Assembly: GCA_014529385.2 (NCBI GenBank)
Contig: CM043962.1
Coordinates: 49,504,098 to 49,568,097 of the forward strand
Origin: Adiantum capillus-veneris
Lineage: Eukaryota; Streptophyta; Polypodiopsida; Polypodiales; Pteridaceae
Direction of reading: 5' to 3'
Length of the DNA stretch: 64,000 nucleotides
The notes beneath the pieces are model-generated. The model saw only the letters and a program-made list of their open reading frames with translations, was not told where the DNA came from and did not search any database. Shown piece after piece: positions 12,686-46,479 of this stretch; positions within the stretch are counted from its first letter, which is position 1; every line of letters starts with the position of its first letter. A program made the translations under genes and the position numbers.

Positions 12686-12783
12686 CCAAGAAAATCTAGG
12701 AGGGAGATAGACATGGATAGATAGAGACGATGACACTCAAGGTAAATACATACAGAGATGGAGGAAGGGAGAGCAAAATATAA

Positions 12784-12785
<2 letters not shown>

Positions 12786-12856
<71 letters not shown>
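12786..12856. repeat. (GA)n microsatellite next to a LINE-type tail
   Basis: About 70 bases of uninterrupted GA, directly joined to the LINE-tail-like segment at 12857. Confidence 0.95.
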
Positions 12857-12859
<3 letters not shown>

Positions 12860-12978
12860 AATTATCGTCCGCGGAGGTTAGATATGACCCATGGGACAGA
12901 AATCAAAGCATTACAAAGGAGTTCTTCTAAACAGGAGGATCGTGAGATACATCTCAGTTAAGGACTGAGAGTCCAAAG

Positions 12979-12980
<2 letters not shown>
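12857..12980 (-). mobile_element. Short fragment carrying the tail of the 13.5-kb LINE family
   Basis: Read on the minus strand, the last 50 or so bases (about 12857-12900) match the 3' tail of the LINE at 13.5-16.8 kb: GTCCCATRGGTCATAT, then a CCTCC(C/G)-type block, then GGACGATAAT, running straight into (TC)n. The remaining 80 bases do not match the LINE coding end. A (GT)n-(GA)n array closes the other side (12981-13062). It could be a 5'-truncated copy of a related LINE or a SINE that shares the LINE tail. Confidence 0.55.

Positions 12981-13062
<82 letters not shown>
12981..13062. repeat. (GT)n-(GA)n compound microsatellite
   Basis: GT repeats to about 13014, then GA repeats to about 13062. 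Confidence 0.95.
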
Positions 13063-13065
<3 letters not shown>

Positions 13066-13548
13066 GGGTTGGAGGTTGAGAGAGGAGGGGCTTGGAAGTT
13101 AGTGGTGCAATGTGGAGGAGCAAGAGGGTTGATGTGGCTCAAAGGAAGGGCCACTTTGCTGACGGTGGTAAAGGCGACATCTGGTGCCAGTGAGCGCAAG
13201 AGTGGTGGAAAAGTTAAAAGCTCCATAGCTCGCTTCACTAAGCTCACTCCAAATCCATCCCCAATAAGTTCTAGTTAAGTGGAACGATAGACTCTATAAA
13301 GGTTCCACTTGGGAAAACATTGGTGCACTTTGTAAGAGGTTTCCCACATTTGTTTTTGAAACAAAAACTCTCTTTCCAAGCGGGAGTAACCTAAGGGCAA
13401 ATGTCCTAGCCTGTCGCTATGAGTAAAAGAGTCCTAAAGATAGGGTCCATGGGCTATTTACATGAGCAAATGTTGGGTGTGGAGATCAAAGAGAGATCAA
13501 ACCACAGAGTCATAGCCCCTAACAAATACTTCGTGTGCTCACTACATC

Positions 13549-13551
<3 letters not shown>
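13063..13551. other. Flank between microsatellites, no recognised gene
   Basis: Short open frames exist on both strands (e.g. 13069-13278 plus) but none resembles a known family. The start codon of the LINE open frame (13535) falls in this flank and is probably fortuitous. Confidence 0.5.
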
Positions 13552-13585
<34 letters not shown>

Positions 13586-16500
13586 GAAGATAAGTATAAA
13601 CGCTACTTATGGCTGAAAATCAGCCCACCAAATGGTCAAGTCATGTTTGTGGCCGGCTGCTACATTCCTCACTATGACTCCAACTTTTATGCTCGCTTGA
13701 ATATGGATAGAGATCAGCCCTTTGTTGAACTAGAGGAAGACATTGCTCATTACAAGGATCAAGGTGAAGTCATTGTTTTTGGAGACATGAATGCTCGCAC
13801 AAATATGTTACAACACGACACACAACAAGTCGACATGCCGCATGTCTCAAGAAGAGTGGATGACTCATACATGTATAATCGAAGTTCTAATGATGCAAAA
13901 GAAGTGGATCACTATGGAAAGTCACTTCTACATATGTGCAATAGTACCGGAATGCTCATTGCAAATGGTGTATCTCTATGGCAAGGCACCAATGACTTTA
14001 CATGTAGAAAGCACAATGGTGCTAGCGTGATTGACTATATGTTGTTCTCAGAAGCCACTCTAGAATGCATACAAAGCTTTACACTTGGTGAATGGAGTCC
14101 GGAATCGGATCACAGGATGTTATGTATTGACCTCAAGTGTGGTAAACGGCCCGAGCATGTAGCCTCCAATCATGATGTGAATCATTTGTACCTACATCTA
14201 GACTTCAAACGAGCACTTATATATGCTGTTATGGTGGACCAAATGTTAAGCATGATAGAGCATCAAGGGAGCCCAACATTAGAATGCAAGTGGAAAGTTT
14301 TCAAAGAAGTAATTTTCTCTTGTGCGAAGGAATGCTTTTCGGCGAAACACATGTCTTGCGAAAGGTCTAAGAAGGGTAGCACCAAGAAGAAATGGTTTGA
14401 CATGGAATGTAGTCAAGCCCGAAAACACTTGCTAAGATTGGATGCAATCAAAGACAAGGAAGTTTACTTGGAATGTTCACACACATACAAAGCACTTGTT
14501 CAAAAGAAGAGGAGAAGGTGGGAAGTCGAAAAACAACTTCTTTTAGCACAAGAGAAAGCACATGCATGTGGCAAGTTTTGGCAAAATCTAAAAGGCAAGC
14601 GCGTTGAGAGCTTTGGTGACTTGACTCTTGAGGATATGTATATGCATCGTAAGAACCTCTATGAGCAACCCAATGTTGATAAGATGGAGGGTTGTAGCTC
14701 CCTTCCATTTATGTCTTCCTTCTTTACCATTGAAGATGTATGCCGCGCGCTTGAGAAACTTGCTACTCGCAAGGCAGGTGACCTTCAAGGTGTCAAGGCT
14801 GAAATGATTAAATGGACAAGCAAGAAAACACGATATTGGATATGCGATATGTTTAACCTTGCACTTCAGTATGGCATGCCTCATGATTGGAGTGCAAATT
14901 GGATCAAACCTTTGCACAAAGGAGGAGATGTAAACAATGTGAACAACTATCGCACTATAATGGTTGGTTCTTTGATGGCAAAGTTATTTGGATGTATCAT
15001 GGAGATGAAGATAAGTGAATGGGCTGAAAAGAATGGCAAACGTGCACTTGGCCAAGCAGGTTTTCGAAAGCATCATAGCACTATTGATCACCTTGTCACT
15101 CTTCGAGTTCTTATGGAAGCGTCTCGATTGAAAGGAAAAAAGTTGTATTGTTGCTTTGTGGATTTCAAGAAAGCTTTTGACATGGTACCGCGAGGAAATC
15201 TTTGGAGACGTATGCAAAGCCTTCAAGTGCCGAGAGAATTTATGCATGCAGTCTTTCGCATCTACCAAAAAGTGATATGTCGATTACGTATGGGAGATGG
15301 AATTTCAGAATTTTTTGCAAGCACTATTGGTGTCAAACAAGGATGCCCACTTTCCCCAACCCTCTTTGGGCTACTCATTGATGAATTGGAATACATGGTT
15401 CTTGATTTTATGCAGCAAGAAGGCATAGAAGAGGTTAAGATTGGAAATGCGGTGATCATGCTTTTGCTTTATGCCGATGATGTAGTGCTCTTGGCACATA
15501 CCTTAGAAGATGCACAAAAGCTTATGAGTGTCTTGGAACGCTTTTGCCTACATAGCGGGCTGATCGTGAATGGATCCAAAACCAAGGTTATGCTTGTAAA
15601 GACCCTCAATGACGAAAATCCATGCATTGTATACAACAATGAGAAACTTGAAGTGGTAGATCACTTCAAGTACCTTGGCCTTGAGGTTCCATCCAATCAT
15701 AAATGGAAGGATTGTGCAATGCGTCGCTTGGAAGCCGGAAAGAGGGCTTATTATGCATTTGAGAACATGTGCAATGCAGGAGAGATCAAGTGTTGGGCTC
15801 TCAAAAAGTACCTCTTTGACACATTGGTGACACCGGTGCTTCTTTATGGAGTGGAGGTGTGGGGTGGAAGCATCGGGAAGTCTACTTGGAAAGAGTTTGA
15901 GAATGTCCAAAAGCGTTTTCTCACCAACTTTCTCCAAGTCAAGACACAAACACCCTACATGCTCTTACTTCTTGAGTCCGGATCTCTTCCCATTGAGGTC
16001 TTGGGCATGGAAAGGGTTGTGGAGTACATGCGTAAGACACAACGTAGCCCTTTGCATCGACTTCCTAGAATCACATATGAAGCAAGTCAAAAGGTTCAAA
16101 AGACATGCAAGAGCAAAATACTAAGTTCGGGGTGGATGCTTGATATCAAGAAATGGTTTGGAAGATGGGATGCATGGCACTTGGTCAAGGATGCGTCGAT
16201 CGACTCCCAAGTTAATGAGGCCTTCTTACAACGCCAATGTATCATGGCTTGGGAGAAATCCGGAGGTTCTAGCTTCAGCCATTACACCACACACGTTGCC
16301 CCAAACTACAAATCTCTCTTCTTCTCGGAACGAGGTAACCGAACCCATTCCTACATCCTTGAGCCCATCCCGTTGAGTGCGATCCGCACCATTGCCTCCA
16401 TTTGTCTTAGCTCCCATTCTCTACGCTGCGAGACAGGACGTTGGGGCACTGGCGAGGAGTGTCATCGACTTTGCACCTTATGCCCTCGTCAAGTGCGAGA

Positions 16501-16693
16501 GAGTGAGTACCACACACTCCTTGAGTGCTCAGCTTTTGACCACATTAGGTCCTCTTTTCCCCATATATTCAGCCATGAGCTCTCCCTACATACCTTCCTC
16601 TCCCAACCACGATGTGGACTCTCTATTGCGACGCTCATTTCAGCCATTTTTGAGCATCGAGAGTCACTTATGAACTCCACTCACACCACGTGA
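13535..16693 (+). CDS. LINE ORF2: endonuclease (partial) and reverse transcriptase
   Basis: A single uninterrupted frame of 1052 codons. The first 16 or so codons (MLTT..., then Ser-Leu repeats) come from flank and microsatellite and are not native. Endonuclease landmarks are VIVFGDMNAR (about residue 85), a conserved Asp in VIDYMLF (about residue 170) and the SDHR active-site motif (about 192). Reverse transcriptase landmarks are QAGFRKHHSTIDHL, FVDFKKAFDMVPR, GVKQGCPLSPTLFGLLIDE and the catalytic LLYADDVVLL (YADD at 646-649, base 15470). The C-terminus has CHRLCTLC...HTLLEC, a CCHC-like metal-binding pattern usual near the end of LINE ORF2s. The open frame suggests a young copy, but the 5' truncation means it is not a full element. 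In its family the protein nicks target DNA and copies its own RNA there. Confidence 0.88.
13552..13582. repeat. (CT)n tract at the 5' junction of the LINE
   Basis: 31 bases of CT directly joined to LINE-derived coding sequence that starts inside the endonuclease domain. Confidence 0.95.
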
Positions 16694-16768
16694 CATGTTC
16701 ATTTGGTCCCATAGGTCATATTTGACCTCCCAGGACGATAATAGAACTATCTATCTCTCTCTCTCTCT
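13583..16768 (+). mobile_element. LINE (APE-endonuclease non-LTR retrotransposon), 5'-truncated, in (CT)n
   Basis: The element carries the C-terminal part of an apurinic-type endonuclease, a reverse transcriptase and a cysteine/histidine-rich C-terminus in one open frame, followed by a 3' UTR of about 60 bases. The 3' UTR ends in CTATCTATC and (CT)n at 16755-16768. There is no poly-A tail. At the 5' side the LINE sequence begins abruptly after (CT)n. The truncation falls inside the endonuclease, so the first part of that domain and any ORF1 are missing. A shorter copy of the same family lies at 20067-20460 on the other strand, also inside a GA array. Clade not assigned; no RNase H seen. Confidence 0.85.
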
Positions 16769-17339
16769 TCATGCAATGATCCTGTATAAACGTTTGAAAA
16801 GCAATTTCGGACCATGGATGGCAAAAATTTTGTGTGTGTGGGTGGGGGGTTGGGGGCAAAAACTCGCAAAATGGGAACATTGTCTTTGCAAATTCATTGT
16901 CCACTAACTGAGGTAATGTAGTTTATTTAGATTCATGCTCTAGTAGGGGAATGCATCCACCCACAATCTAGAGATTTTATTTTTGGAATATGCTTGGAAT
17001 CTTGGTTGTTGTTTTTTGTGATTTGTTAAAAAGTGTACCATCCCTAATGCCTCAAGAACACTAAAAAGTGAAATTTCTCGAAGAGAGCATCGAGATAAAA
17101 TCTAAAAATTATAAATCTTGGTATTATCTACTTCTCCTTGTCATGATGAATCTGGTGCAATTTTCAGATGTTGAAAAAGGATTATATTTGCAAAATCCCC
17201 CCGCCCCCCGCACGCCCAGGCCCCACAACCCGAAATCATCATTTTTCAAATTCATACTGGCAGGTTGTAACTTTTAGTACCCGAAATCTCTGTAGATTCC
17301 CTACATTCCTTGCCTTGCTAAGTAAGGAGGAGTAAAACT

Positions 17340-17410
17340 ACAAGGCATAAGCAGGTCTTGAACTCCTGTAACCCGCGTTCAGCTCTTGTCACCGTGCTCT
17401 AGCCAACTTG
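17340..17410 (-). repeat. Possible tRNA-derived SINE head
   Basis: On the minus strand TTGGCTAGAGCACGGTGAC resembles a tRNA A box, and AGGAGTTCAAGACCTGC about 25 bases later resembles a B box. The spacing is tRNA-like. No full cloverleaf and no paired target duplications were established. Confidence 0.35.
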
Positions 17411-17909
17411 TGCCCAACATTTCGTACTCAAAAGGTACAACTCAACTTTAAAAAAGAAGTCTCCAGTTGTACGCATCATTGTCGTTGCTTTTGCGTTTCG
17501 CCCTAGACCATTGCCTCCCACACGAGCTACCAGCCACCTACTTCTCGCCTTGTCACCCAACATGTTTCTCTCTCTACTCATCACCTCGTTGCCCCGTCAC
17601 CTCTGCTTGCCTTCACGAATTGGTCGAAGAGGGCATCTTCAAAAGATTCTGCCTAAGCGGTATTTTCTAAAATGTGTGCGACATGCTTTACCCTACCAGG
17701 ACAAGAGAGTGCCACATGCACATTTCAAATTTGAGGGGACAGATAGAACTGAAGGGAAGGTTGTGGGAGGCTCGGAGTGGACAATCCGAGGCAGCTTTCA
17801 GGCTTGGTACCGCTACCTACGGAACACCTTCGCTCTTTCCTCTCTGCTTCGTCCTTGCAGACATCTGACGGGTACTCTTCTCCGTTCTCGTCTCTTATGC
17901 ATGTTTGTC

Positions 17910-17911
<2 letters not shown>

Positions 17912-17979
<68 letters not shown>
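17912..17979. repeat. (AG)n microsatellite
   Basis: About 68 bases of AG. GA tracts are common in plant 5' UTRs and promoters, and this lies 0.9 kb upstream of the OTU start codon. It has no LINE tail beside it. Confidence 0.95.
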
Positions 17980-17981
<2 letters not shown>

Positions 17982-18905
17982 AAACTTAGCTTTACCAGTG
18001 TATTGCGGTGAGCGCTAATGGGATTGCAGTCCTGTGAATCAGTATTGCGAAGTTTGCTGTAAAATTCACACACACACACACACACACATACACACACTAG
18101 CATCAGCAATTCAGCTTGCAGGAGCTTCAGCTAAAAGCCAAAGATGTATCCCCAGCGAGAACATGAGCCAGCAAGTAATTACACGCATGTGCTTACCTGT
18201 TGATGTCTATTGAAACTGCTTGTTGGACTATATGCATTGGGGTCCTGGGCATTATTGTCCAAACAGCCTAAAGAGATACTTTTGCAACCCATCTTTGCAA
18301 ACTCTGTCCAGGCATCATTCTGCATGCTTATGACCGACCATCTGTGTCAGAATTTGTGATGTTTGTTTTACTTGCTTTTTTGATATGATAGTGAAAAGCA
18401 CGCTATTACAGTACTAATATCAAGGAGGCACTTAGTGATCTTCTGTGTGGTTGAGTTTTTAGCTTTTTTGGATTCTTTCCACCTTTGGGTACCATTCTTA
18501 GATTAGACCGTACATTTCTTTTTCCACTTTCTCTGCTTGTGTGAGGTGTAAATCTTATGAAGTTGTGTATGAATGGTTTATCTTTTTCTGCCGTATGGGA
18601 TCGATAGAATTTCCCTCTTTTTTTTTGACAGGTTGCCTTTAGTTATGCTAATATAACTTGTCACTTCTAAAAGATGTATTAGTTGTAAGGGCGGTGTAGT
18701 ATTGAATTATGTCATCTGGTATTCTATGTCCAGTTTTTTGGAATTGTGAACAGCCCCTAAATTTAGGAATTGTAATTTTTAGGTTGTTTTTCCATTTTGT
18801 TTTCTTTTCAGGACGGGCTTCATAGGCTGTTAGCTTTGCAAATTTTGAAAAATGAGCATTCTGCACTCTTTGTCAGAGGATAATCTTGCAGTCAAGTAAA
18901 AGCAG

Positions 18906-41163
<22,258 letters not shown>

Positions 41164-41174
41164 CAGGGAGAAAG

Positions 41175-41180
41175 AATAAA
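41175..41180 (+). promoter_or_regulatory. Possible polyadenylation signal of the OTU gene
   Basis: AATAAA lies 12 bases after the stop codon. That is close, but such motifs are loose in plants. Confidence 0.3.
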
Positions 41181-41552
41181 GCCATTAGGCGCAGGTTTTT
41201 GTAGGTAGGAAAAGCGGGTATTGGGGCTGATAAGCTACTGCGTCTGTACCATCATGTCTTGAGCGCCAATGTTATGTTATTCTTTGCGTAAAAGAAGAGA
41301 GATGTCAATTGATCTGATTTTGCGTAGAGATCCCCCCCCCCCTCCCAAAAAAAAAAAGTAATAAAAAAAAATCGGCGCAACACACCTAACCACCCACCCC
41401 TTTCCAAGGTTCTTTCTTGTTATCCAAGTGATGATCTTGTTCAGCCTGATGCACGACTTACCCCGTTGTCACTGTCAGGCTTGAGGCGACGTCGATTATT
41501 GTAGCCATGGTTTGTCAAATACACCATCGTCTATGCCATTGCAGGTAGATAT

Positions 41553-42077
41553 TTGACTGGAAATTACAGATCAGTGCCTCTTCTACTGAACTTGGGTGTA
41601 AATATGCAATTGGACCTCATGGAAGATACTTGGGCATGTGGGTGCCACTATGTTACAGAGAAACAGAGATGTGCTGTTGCAAGTGTGAAGTTTTTAAGGT
41701 CTTTAAATGGAGATCTCCAAGCCATAGGGAATACATTGATGCGACTTAGGCTGAAGGGTATTGCACCACCGATTGGACTAGCCAAGTGAGTTAAGTGCTC
41801 GATGCTCTTGAGTCTCTCTTTGAGAGTAAGAAAGGAGGTGTACAATAAAGTGAAAGATCATAGGAGTCTTCTCTATACCCCCAGATTAGTAGCTCTAGTA
41901 GAGGTTACCTTCAAATTTGAACTTAGGGCTAAGCCGAAGATGCAGATGAGAGTAAGTAGTCCATCAGAGTTTATCCTTAAGCTATGCATCTTTAGGTCTT
42001 TTTATTGTTGGGGGACATCATGCACCCTCGTGGCTACGTACGTGGACTCGCAGTTCATTGCTATGAGGTCATGCTAA
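41553..42077 (+). pseudogene. Unidentified coding block
   Basis: An open frame at 41553-41789 (LDLMEDTWACGCHYVTEKQRC, then KFLRSLNGDLQAIGNTLMRL) ends at a TGA. The same frame then continues open at 41802-42077 (YNKVKDHRSLLYTPRLVALV, then KPKMQMRVSSPSEFILK). The composition is protein-like and the pieces seem to belong together, but I do not recognise the family. The TGA lies within CCAAGTGAGT, a strong splice-donor match, so it may be an intron start rather than a disabling stop. Between the pieces a different frame also reads plausibly (LDALESLFESKKGG), which favours a decayed gene. It lies 390 bases after the OTU stop in the same direction. Confidence 0.4.
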
Positions 42078-43268
42078 ATAAATAAGCTCCAACTCTGACA
42101 ATCTGGGTAGGCTGTTCACACGTTACTCTATCTAGTTCAACAATCATAGACTTTAGAGATTGTGAACAAAGTGTTCTAGGTTGCGATGAGCATGCCAACC
42201 TGTAGGATTGTGAGTGTGCAACATTCTCATTGCGACTCATGGGACAGCCAGTAACATCTCTTCTTCTTGTGTGTGTGTGTGCGCGCGTGCTTATAACAAG
42301 AGGAAATGGTATATCTTTTCTACCCAAGTGTGCTAGATTGGTTATGCCATTTCCCTCTTGAATAACAGGTCTTGAATTCAACTCCTCATTGGATAGATCT
42401 TTAAGGTCACTTGGGATAGTTTCATACGACATTAAAATACTCTTCTTCTCTCTCTACCCCATTATTTTGTATATTTGTGTACTTTTCCTTTCACCAATTG
42501 AAAGCAACAGCATTCAATAAGACTCGAGCTTTGACTTGGAAGGCAGGTCCACATTGCTGTTCATGCTAAATAGATTCTTTTGCTCTGCCTTCAAGTGTAC
42601 CAATGAATGTTGGTAGCCCAGCCAGAACCACCCTTGCTCTTTTGGCATTGCTATTTGAAGTGGTTTTGGGTTTTGACCTAGACAATTTTTTTTTCAGATA
42701 ATTGAGAGAACGGCCATCCGAGTGTCATGTTAGCTTGGTTTACAAGAAGTGGACAACATCAGTTTCTACGCGGTCAATATAGAGCAGCATTTTGTACTTT
42801 ACCATTTTATATGTCCCGCCTCCACATTTGCTGTTTGAGGACATCTTGAGAAAGTTCCAAATTTTGCAAGGTTGAGTCGCAATGCACATCTGCAAAGAAA
42901 ACAAATAAGTAAAAGAAAAGCAAAGAAAAGAGATTTACTTGGTGCCAAGAGCTTGCTTGGTTTCCCGAGGGTTAATTGAGTACTTTGAAATGAATTCCTT
43001 GGTTGCCCGAGGATGGATTGAGTACATTGAAATGAGACCTCTGCTTAATGTCAGCCCACTTGCATCATATGGTTGATACTACTTAAGAGCACTTGAGTAA
43101 AATAAGCATGCATCTCTAGTGTAACCTATCTTCTTGCAATGTACATTTTGACCCTCATTCTAAGGCGAAAGTGCCTTTTCTTTCACATTCTTTGTTGTCT
43201 ATGGAATACTTGAGTAAATTCTTACCATCTCTAGAGGTTCTCTTGATATTGTCGTTATTTCCTTTTCT
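42078..43268. other. Gene-free stretch, possible SINE head
   Basis: At about 42325-42390, TGCTAGATTGGTTATGCC followed by GGTCTTGAATTCAACTCC loosely resembles A- and B-box spacing of a tRNA-derived SINE. Nothing else recognised. Confidence 0.3.
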
Positions 43269-43470
43269 TCAAAAAGAGGTGATGAATTGCCTTGGATTAG
43301 GGATATCCACTAGTATATGTCTTGGACATTCATAGATCTTTGGAAGACTTAATAATAAGACAACGAAGGCATCTCTTTTTTGAATATTGACACCTACTTG
43401 TTTAAGATGCTCGATGATCCTATCTAGACTTGAAATTTTTTTGTGCAAATGAATTTCAAAAGTCATATTT
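43269..43470 (-). mobile_element. Copia gag fragment
   Basis: The minus strand reads HLKQVGVNIQKRDAFVVLLL then SLPKIYE, the UBN2-type gag signature of Ty1/copia. Short, isolated fossil. Confidence 0.6.
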
Positions 43471-43769
43471 TAAAATGTAGAATCCAAATTTAATGCATAC
43501 TTTTAGAATTATGGATTTAGGACCATTAAACCTAGGTTTTCTTAAGCACTATGTTGAAGTGAAGAGTTTCTACTTCCCAACTCCTACTTATTATTGTGCC
43601 TACATTCCCTAAGGTTTTGAGTCATACTTGCATCATTAAGAGATGAGAGGCTTAACCTTTTTTGAATTGGAATGTAAAATCAAATCGAAGTTTCTAGTTT
43701 GTTTATTTCCAAAGCAGAAAAATTATTTACAGCGGCTAGAAATTCATTGAACTAATTAAGAATTGAGCT

Positions 43770-43870
43770 TTTGCCTCGCCACCTTATGGCTTAGTAGTTT
43801 GAGTGTTAAAGTGGGTATATAAAGATTCAAATTCATGTCTTGGACAAAAAAAAGCATGCACAATGTGTTT
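43770..43870 (+). repeat. Possible tRNA-derived SINE head
   Basis: TGGCTTAGTAGTTTGAGTG (A-box-like) and AGATTCAAATTCATG (B-box-like) lie about 25 bases apart. No target duplications checked. Confidence 0.35.
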
Positions 43871-44035
43871 TCTCAAACCTTGTAAGTATATAATAAGGAA
43901 TGGCATGTACTAAAACATACTTTTGTCAAACTCGGTTTATTAGGATTTTCATTTGATATTATACAAAGGAAAAACTTCACTTGCACCTGATCAAGTCCTA
44001 GGTGGTACAAGACGTTAGAATATTATGACAATGAA

Positions 44036-44251
44036 GTGTGAACACTCGTAGGATTGCTTGTGCAGTATTTTCTCATGCTTTGAACTTTCTTTCCCAGTGT
44101 GTATGCATCCATAATTCTTAGACCTTTTTATTAGCACAAGCTACGAGTGTGAACACTCGTAGGATTGCTTGTGCAGTATTTTCTCATGCTTTGAACTTTC
44201 TTTCCCAGTGTGTATGCATCCATAATTCTTAGACCTTTTTATTAGCACAAG
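44036..44251. repeat. 111-base tandem duplication
   Basis: The segment starting GTGTGAACACTCGTAGG at 44036 is repeated at 44147 through TTAGCACAAG, apparently without differences over 105 bases. Recent. Confidence 0.9.
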
Positions 44252-45125
44252 TAGCACTATCTTGTGTGCCTTGGGGCTTCTCCTCCTCCTCCTCCATATT
44301 CATGTGTATTAGAGCATGTGGTAGCATCCTAGATAGTGTTCACTTTCTCAAATGAAGGTGAATTTTGATGAGCGTTTGTAGGGCAACCTAACCTTCGTAT
44401 AGCCTCATAGTGCTTGTGGTTGTTAGAATATTAGTTTATGCTCATTTTGGACTTCGTTTCCACTACTTTGCAGTATTATGCAAGTAGTTTTGTCGTTTTG
44501 TGCAACCTTTCTTACAGTGTAAAATTTAGCAAAATATACACTTTTTTCTCTTTTGTGGGTTGTGTGCTATGTAGCACACGTTGGTATTCTGTAGCTTTTC
44601 CCTTGATAATCAATTGTTACATCAATTAAAGTCAACAACCATGGTTTTTCCTTCTTCTGCATATTCATGTCTAATGGTGTATTGTATGGAGGTTTTTTTT
44701 TTTGTGAGTGTTTATAAGGAAATATTTCTAAAATATAACCTTCATGCCCGGGGCGGTCACTTATCAAAAGCTTCCTATATCACGTGCGTTCAAGAGGTAA
44801 TTAATAATACCTCAATATACATACTATATTTACATTACGTGCCTATTAAAAAAACCCCCACCCCCCTCTGTATGTATACATTTTGATACATTTTGATCTT
44901 TTAATAATCCTCTCCGGTTAACTCACGTGATAGCATACACATTCTAAAAAGTGATCGCCCCAGGCCTTCATGTAACCTTATAGTGCTTGGTGTTGTCAGA
45001 AAATCATTTTGTACTAATTTTGGGTGGGGTCCTTTTTCCTCTACTTGCATTATTGTATAAGAAAATATATTTCTTGAAGCACAAACACTTTACCCTTTGT
45101 CTTCAAGCATGCATGTGTAGAGTAC
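44252..45125. other. AT-rich stretch without recognised genes
   Basis: Short open frames only; no family recognised. Confidence 0.5.
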
Positions 45126-46230
45126 TCATCCAATAAAATTACTGAAGAAAGATGAAGTATGCATTGGACCACAAACTTCACTTGGACAAGCTACAATTTG
45201 TGATACACAAAGAGCGTCCTTAGGAAACTTAGAATGTTGTATTTTGCCAAAAATAATAGACTTGAGATATGTGTTATAATGATTTCTCAAGAGGGGGGAA
45301 CAAAGCAACCATAGAAAATTCGTGCAAACACAGGAAATTAAAAAAAATTCAATTGACCAAAAAGTGCACACCACACCTGAACCATCCTTAGAAGAAAAAG
45401 TGCACATGTTGAATCTTCCATATGTTTCTTGCGAATAATGGGTTTATACATCCCATGAGCTTATGATGAGCCCACACATTTTTTTTGTAAGTAATGAGCT
45501 TATAATGCCCATGAAACCAATGGAAAATGACACAATTGTATCTTCAATTTGAGGTCATGCATGGTACATTTTACATCCATAATCTTGACTACAAGGTCAA
45601 GTTTGCAAGCACGGATATAGACAAAAGACTCTTCTTGATCCCAAATACATATGAAAGCATCAACAAGATATAAAAAAATTGTCACAAGTCGTAGTGACCA
45701 CAAATTTACCAGCTCCCTTAACTAGATAAGAAACATTTTTAGCACATGGGAGAGTATTTCAGGACGGTCTCAAGAGAGGTGAACAAATCATGAAGAGATG
45801 GTGTCATAATATATTTGGTTTCATTTCTAACAAGGTACCACACGTGATCCACAAACTCCACCCTCTTAAAATTTCCAATTTTGAAATGATTTTTGCAAGG
45901 TGGTGTGATATAATGTCAGTTGGGCATTGGATGAGATCCAAGTTATATTAGCACTACAATTAGTGAATCCCAAGTGATTAAGCATGTGATGATGGTGCCC
46001 ACAGTTCTTTGGTAGTCAAACATTGCACATAAAACTCTAGGTATAAAACATAATTTGTAAAGATGTGAAACAATTTTATGAGTGTGAGTCAAGCTTTTTG
46101 CAAGAGTGTGGCTATGGAGTCCTTGAGATTTCCATGCTCACTTGAAAATCTAAAAGAAGAAATTTCTCACCTTATCTTCTATAATGCTCTTTGAAGAGGG
46201 TGCATGTGTGTGGACAGGGAAGAGGAGAAT
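45126..46230 (-). mobile_element. Copia fossil: GAG-pre-integrase/protease region
   Basis: Minus-strand pieces such as HYNTYLKSIIFGKIQHSKFP and CKLDLVVKIMDVKCTMHDLK resemble the region between copia protease and integrase. Comparable readings occur at 50.6-51.1 kb. Heavily broken. Confidence 0.5.
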
Positions 46231-46479
46231 CAGAAAGTAGAGAAAGAGACTTGATGGAACATACTGTGTGTGCGCACGTGCGTGCGTGCTTGTTCCTTAT
46301 TGGATAAGAAGGAGAAGAAGACTAGGCCAATGTTAGTATAGAGGGTTAGTCCCAATGGATGGCCATTGTGACCCTTTAGCCCAACAATCTACCAATTAAA
46401 GGCCAATGTGACCTTAAACCCATTAACTCGATTCAATGTGCGTATTGCTTTGAAGCAAGCTCTTAGTAAGAGCATCCGT

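Larger units (their letters stand above)
16769..18905. other. Upstream region of the OTU gene
   Basis: No coding exon recognised. It contains a tRNA-like SINE head on the minus strand (about 17340-17410), a (GA)n tract at 17912-17979 and a (CA)n tract at about 18068-18099. TTTTCAG at about 18806-18812 could be the acceptor of a 5' UTR intron just before exon 1. A possible matching donor is GCGGTGAGC near 18004-18012. Both are guesses. Confidence 0.4.

Noticed and set aside
12502-12736. Open frames of Ser-Leu, Arg-Glu or Thr-His repeats over the microsatellites (also near 17.8-18.1, 19.9-20.6 and 40.1-40.5 kb)
   Set aside because: They are translations of dinucleotide repeats without any conserved flanking protein sequence.
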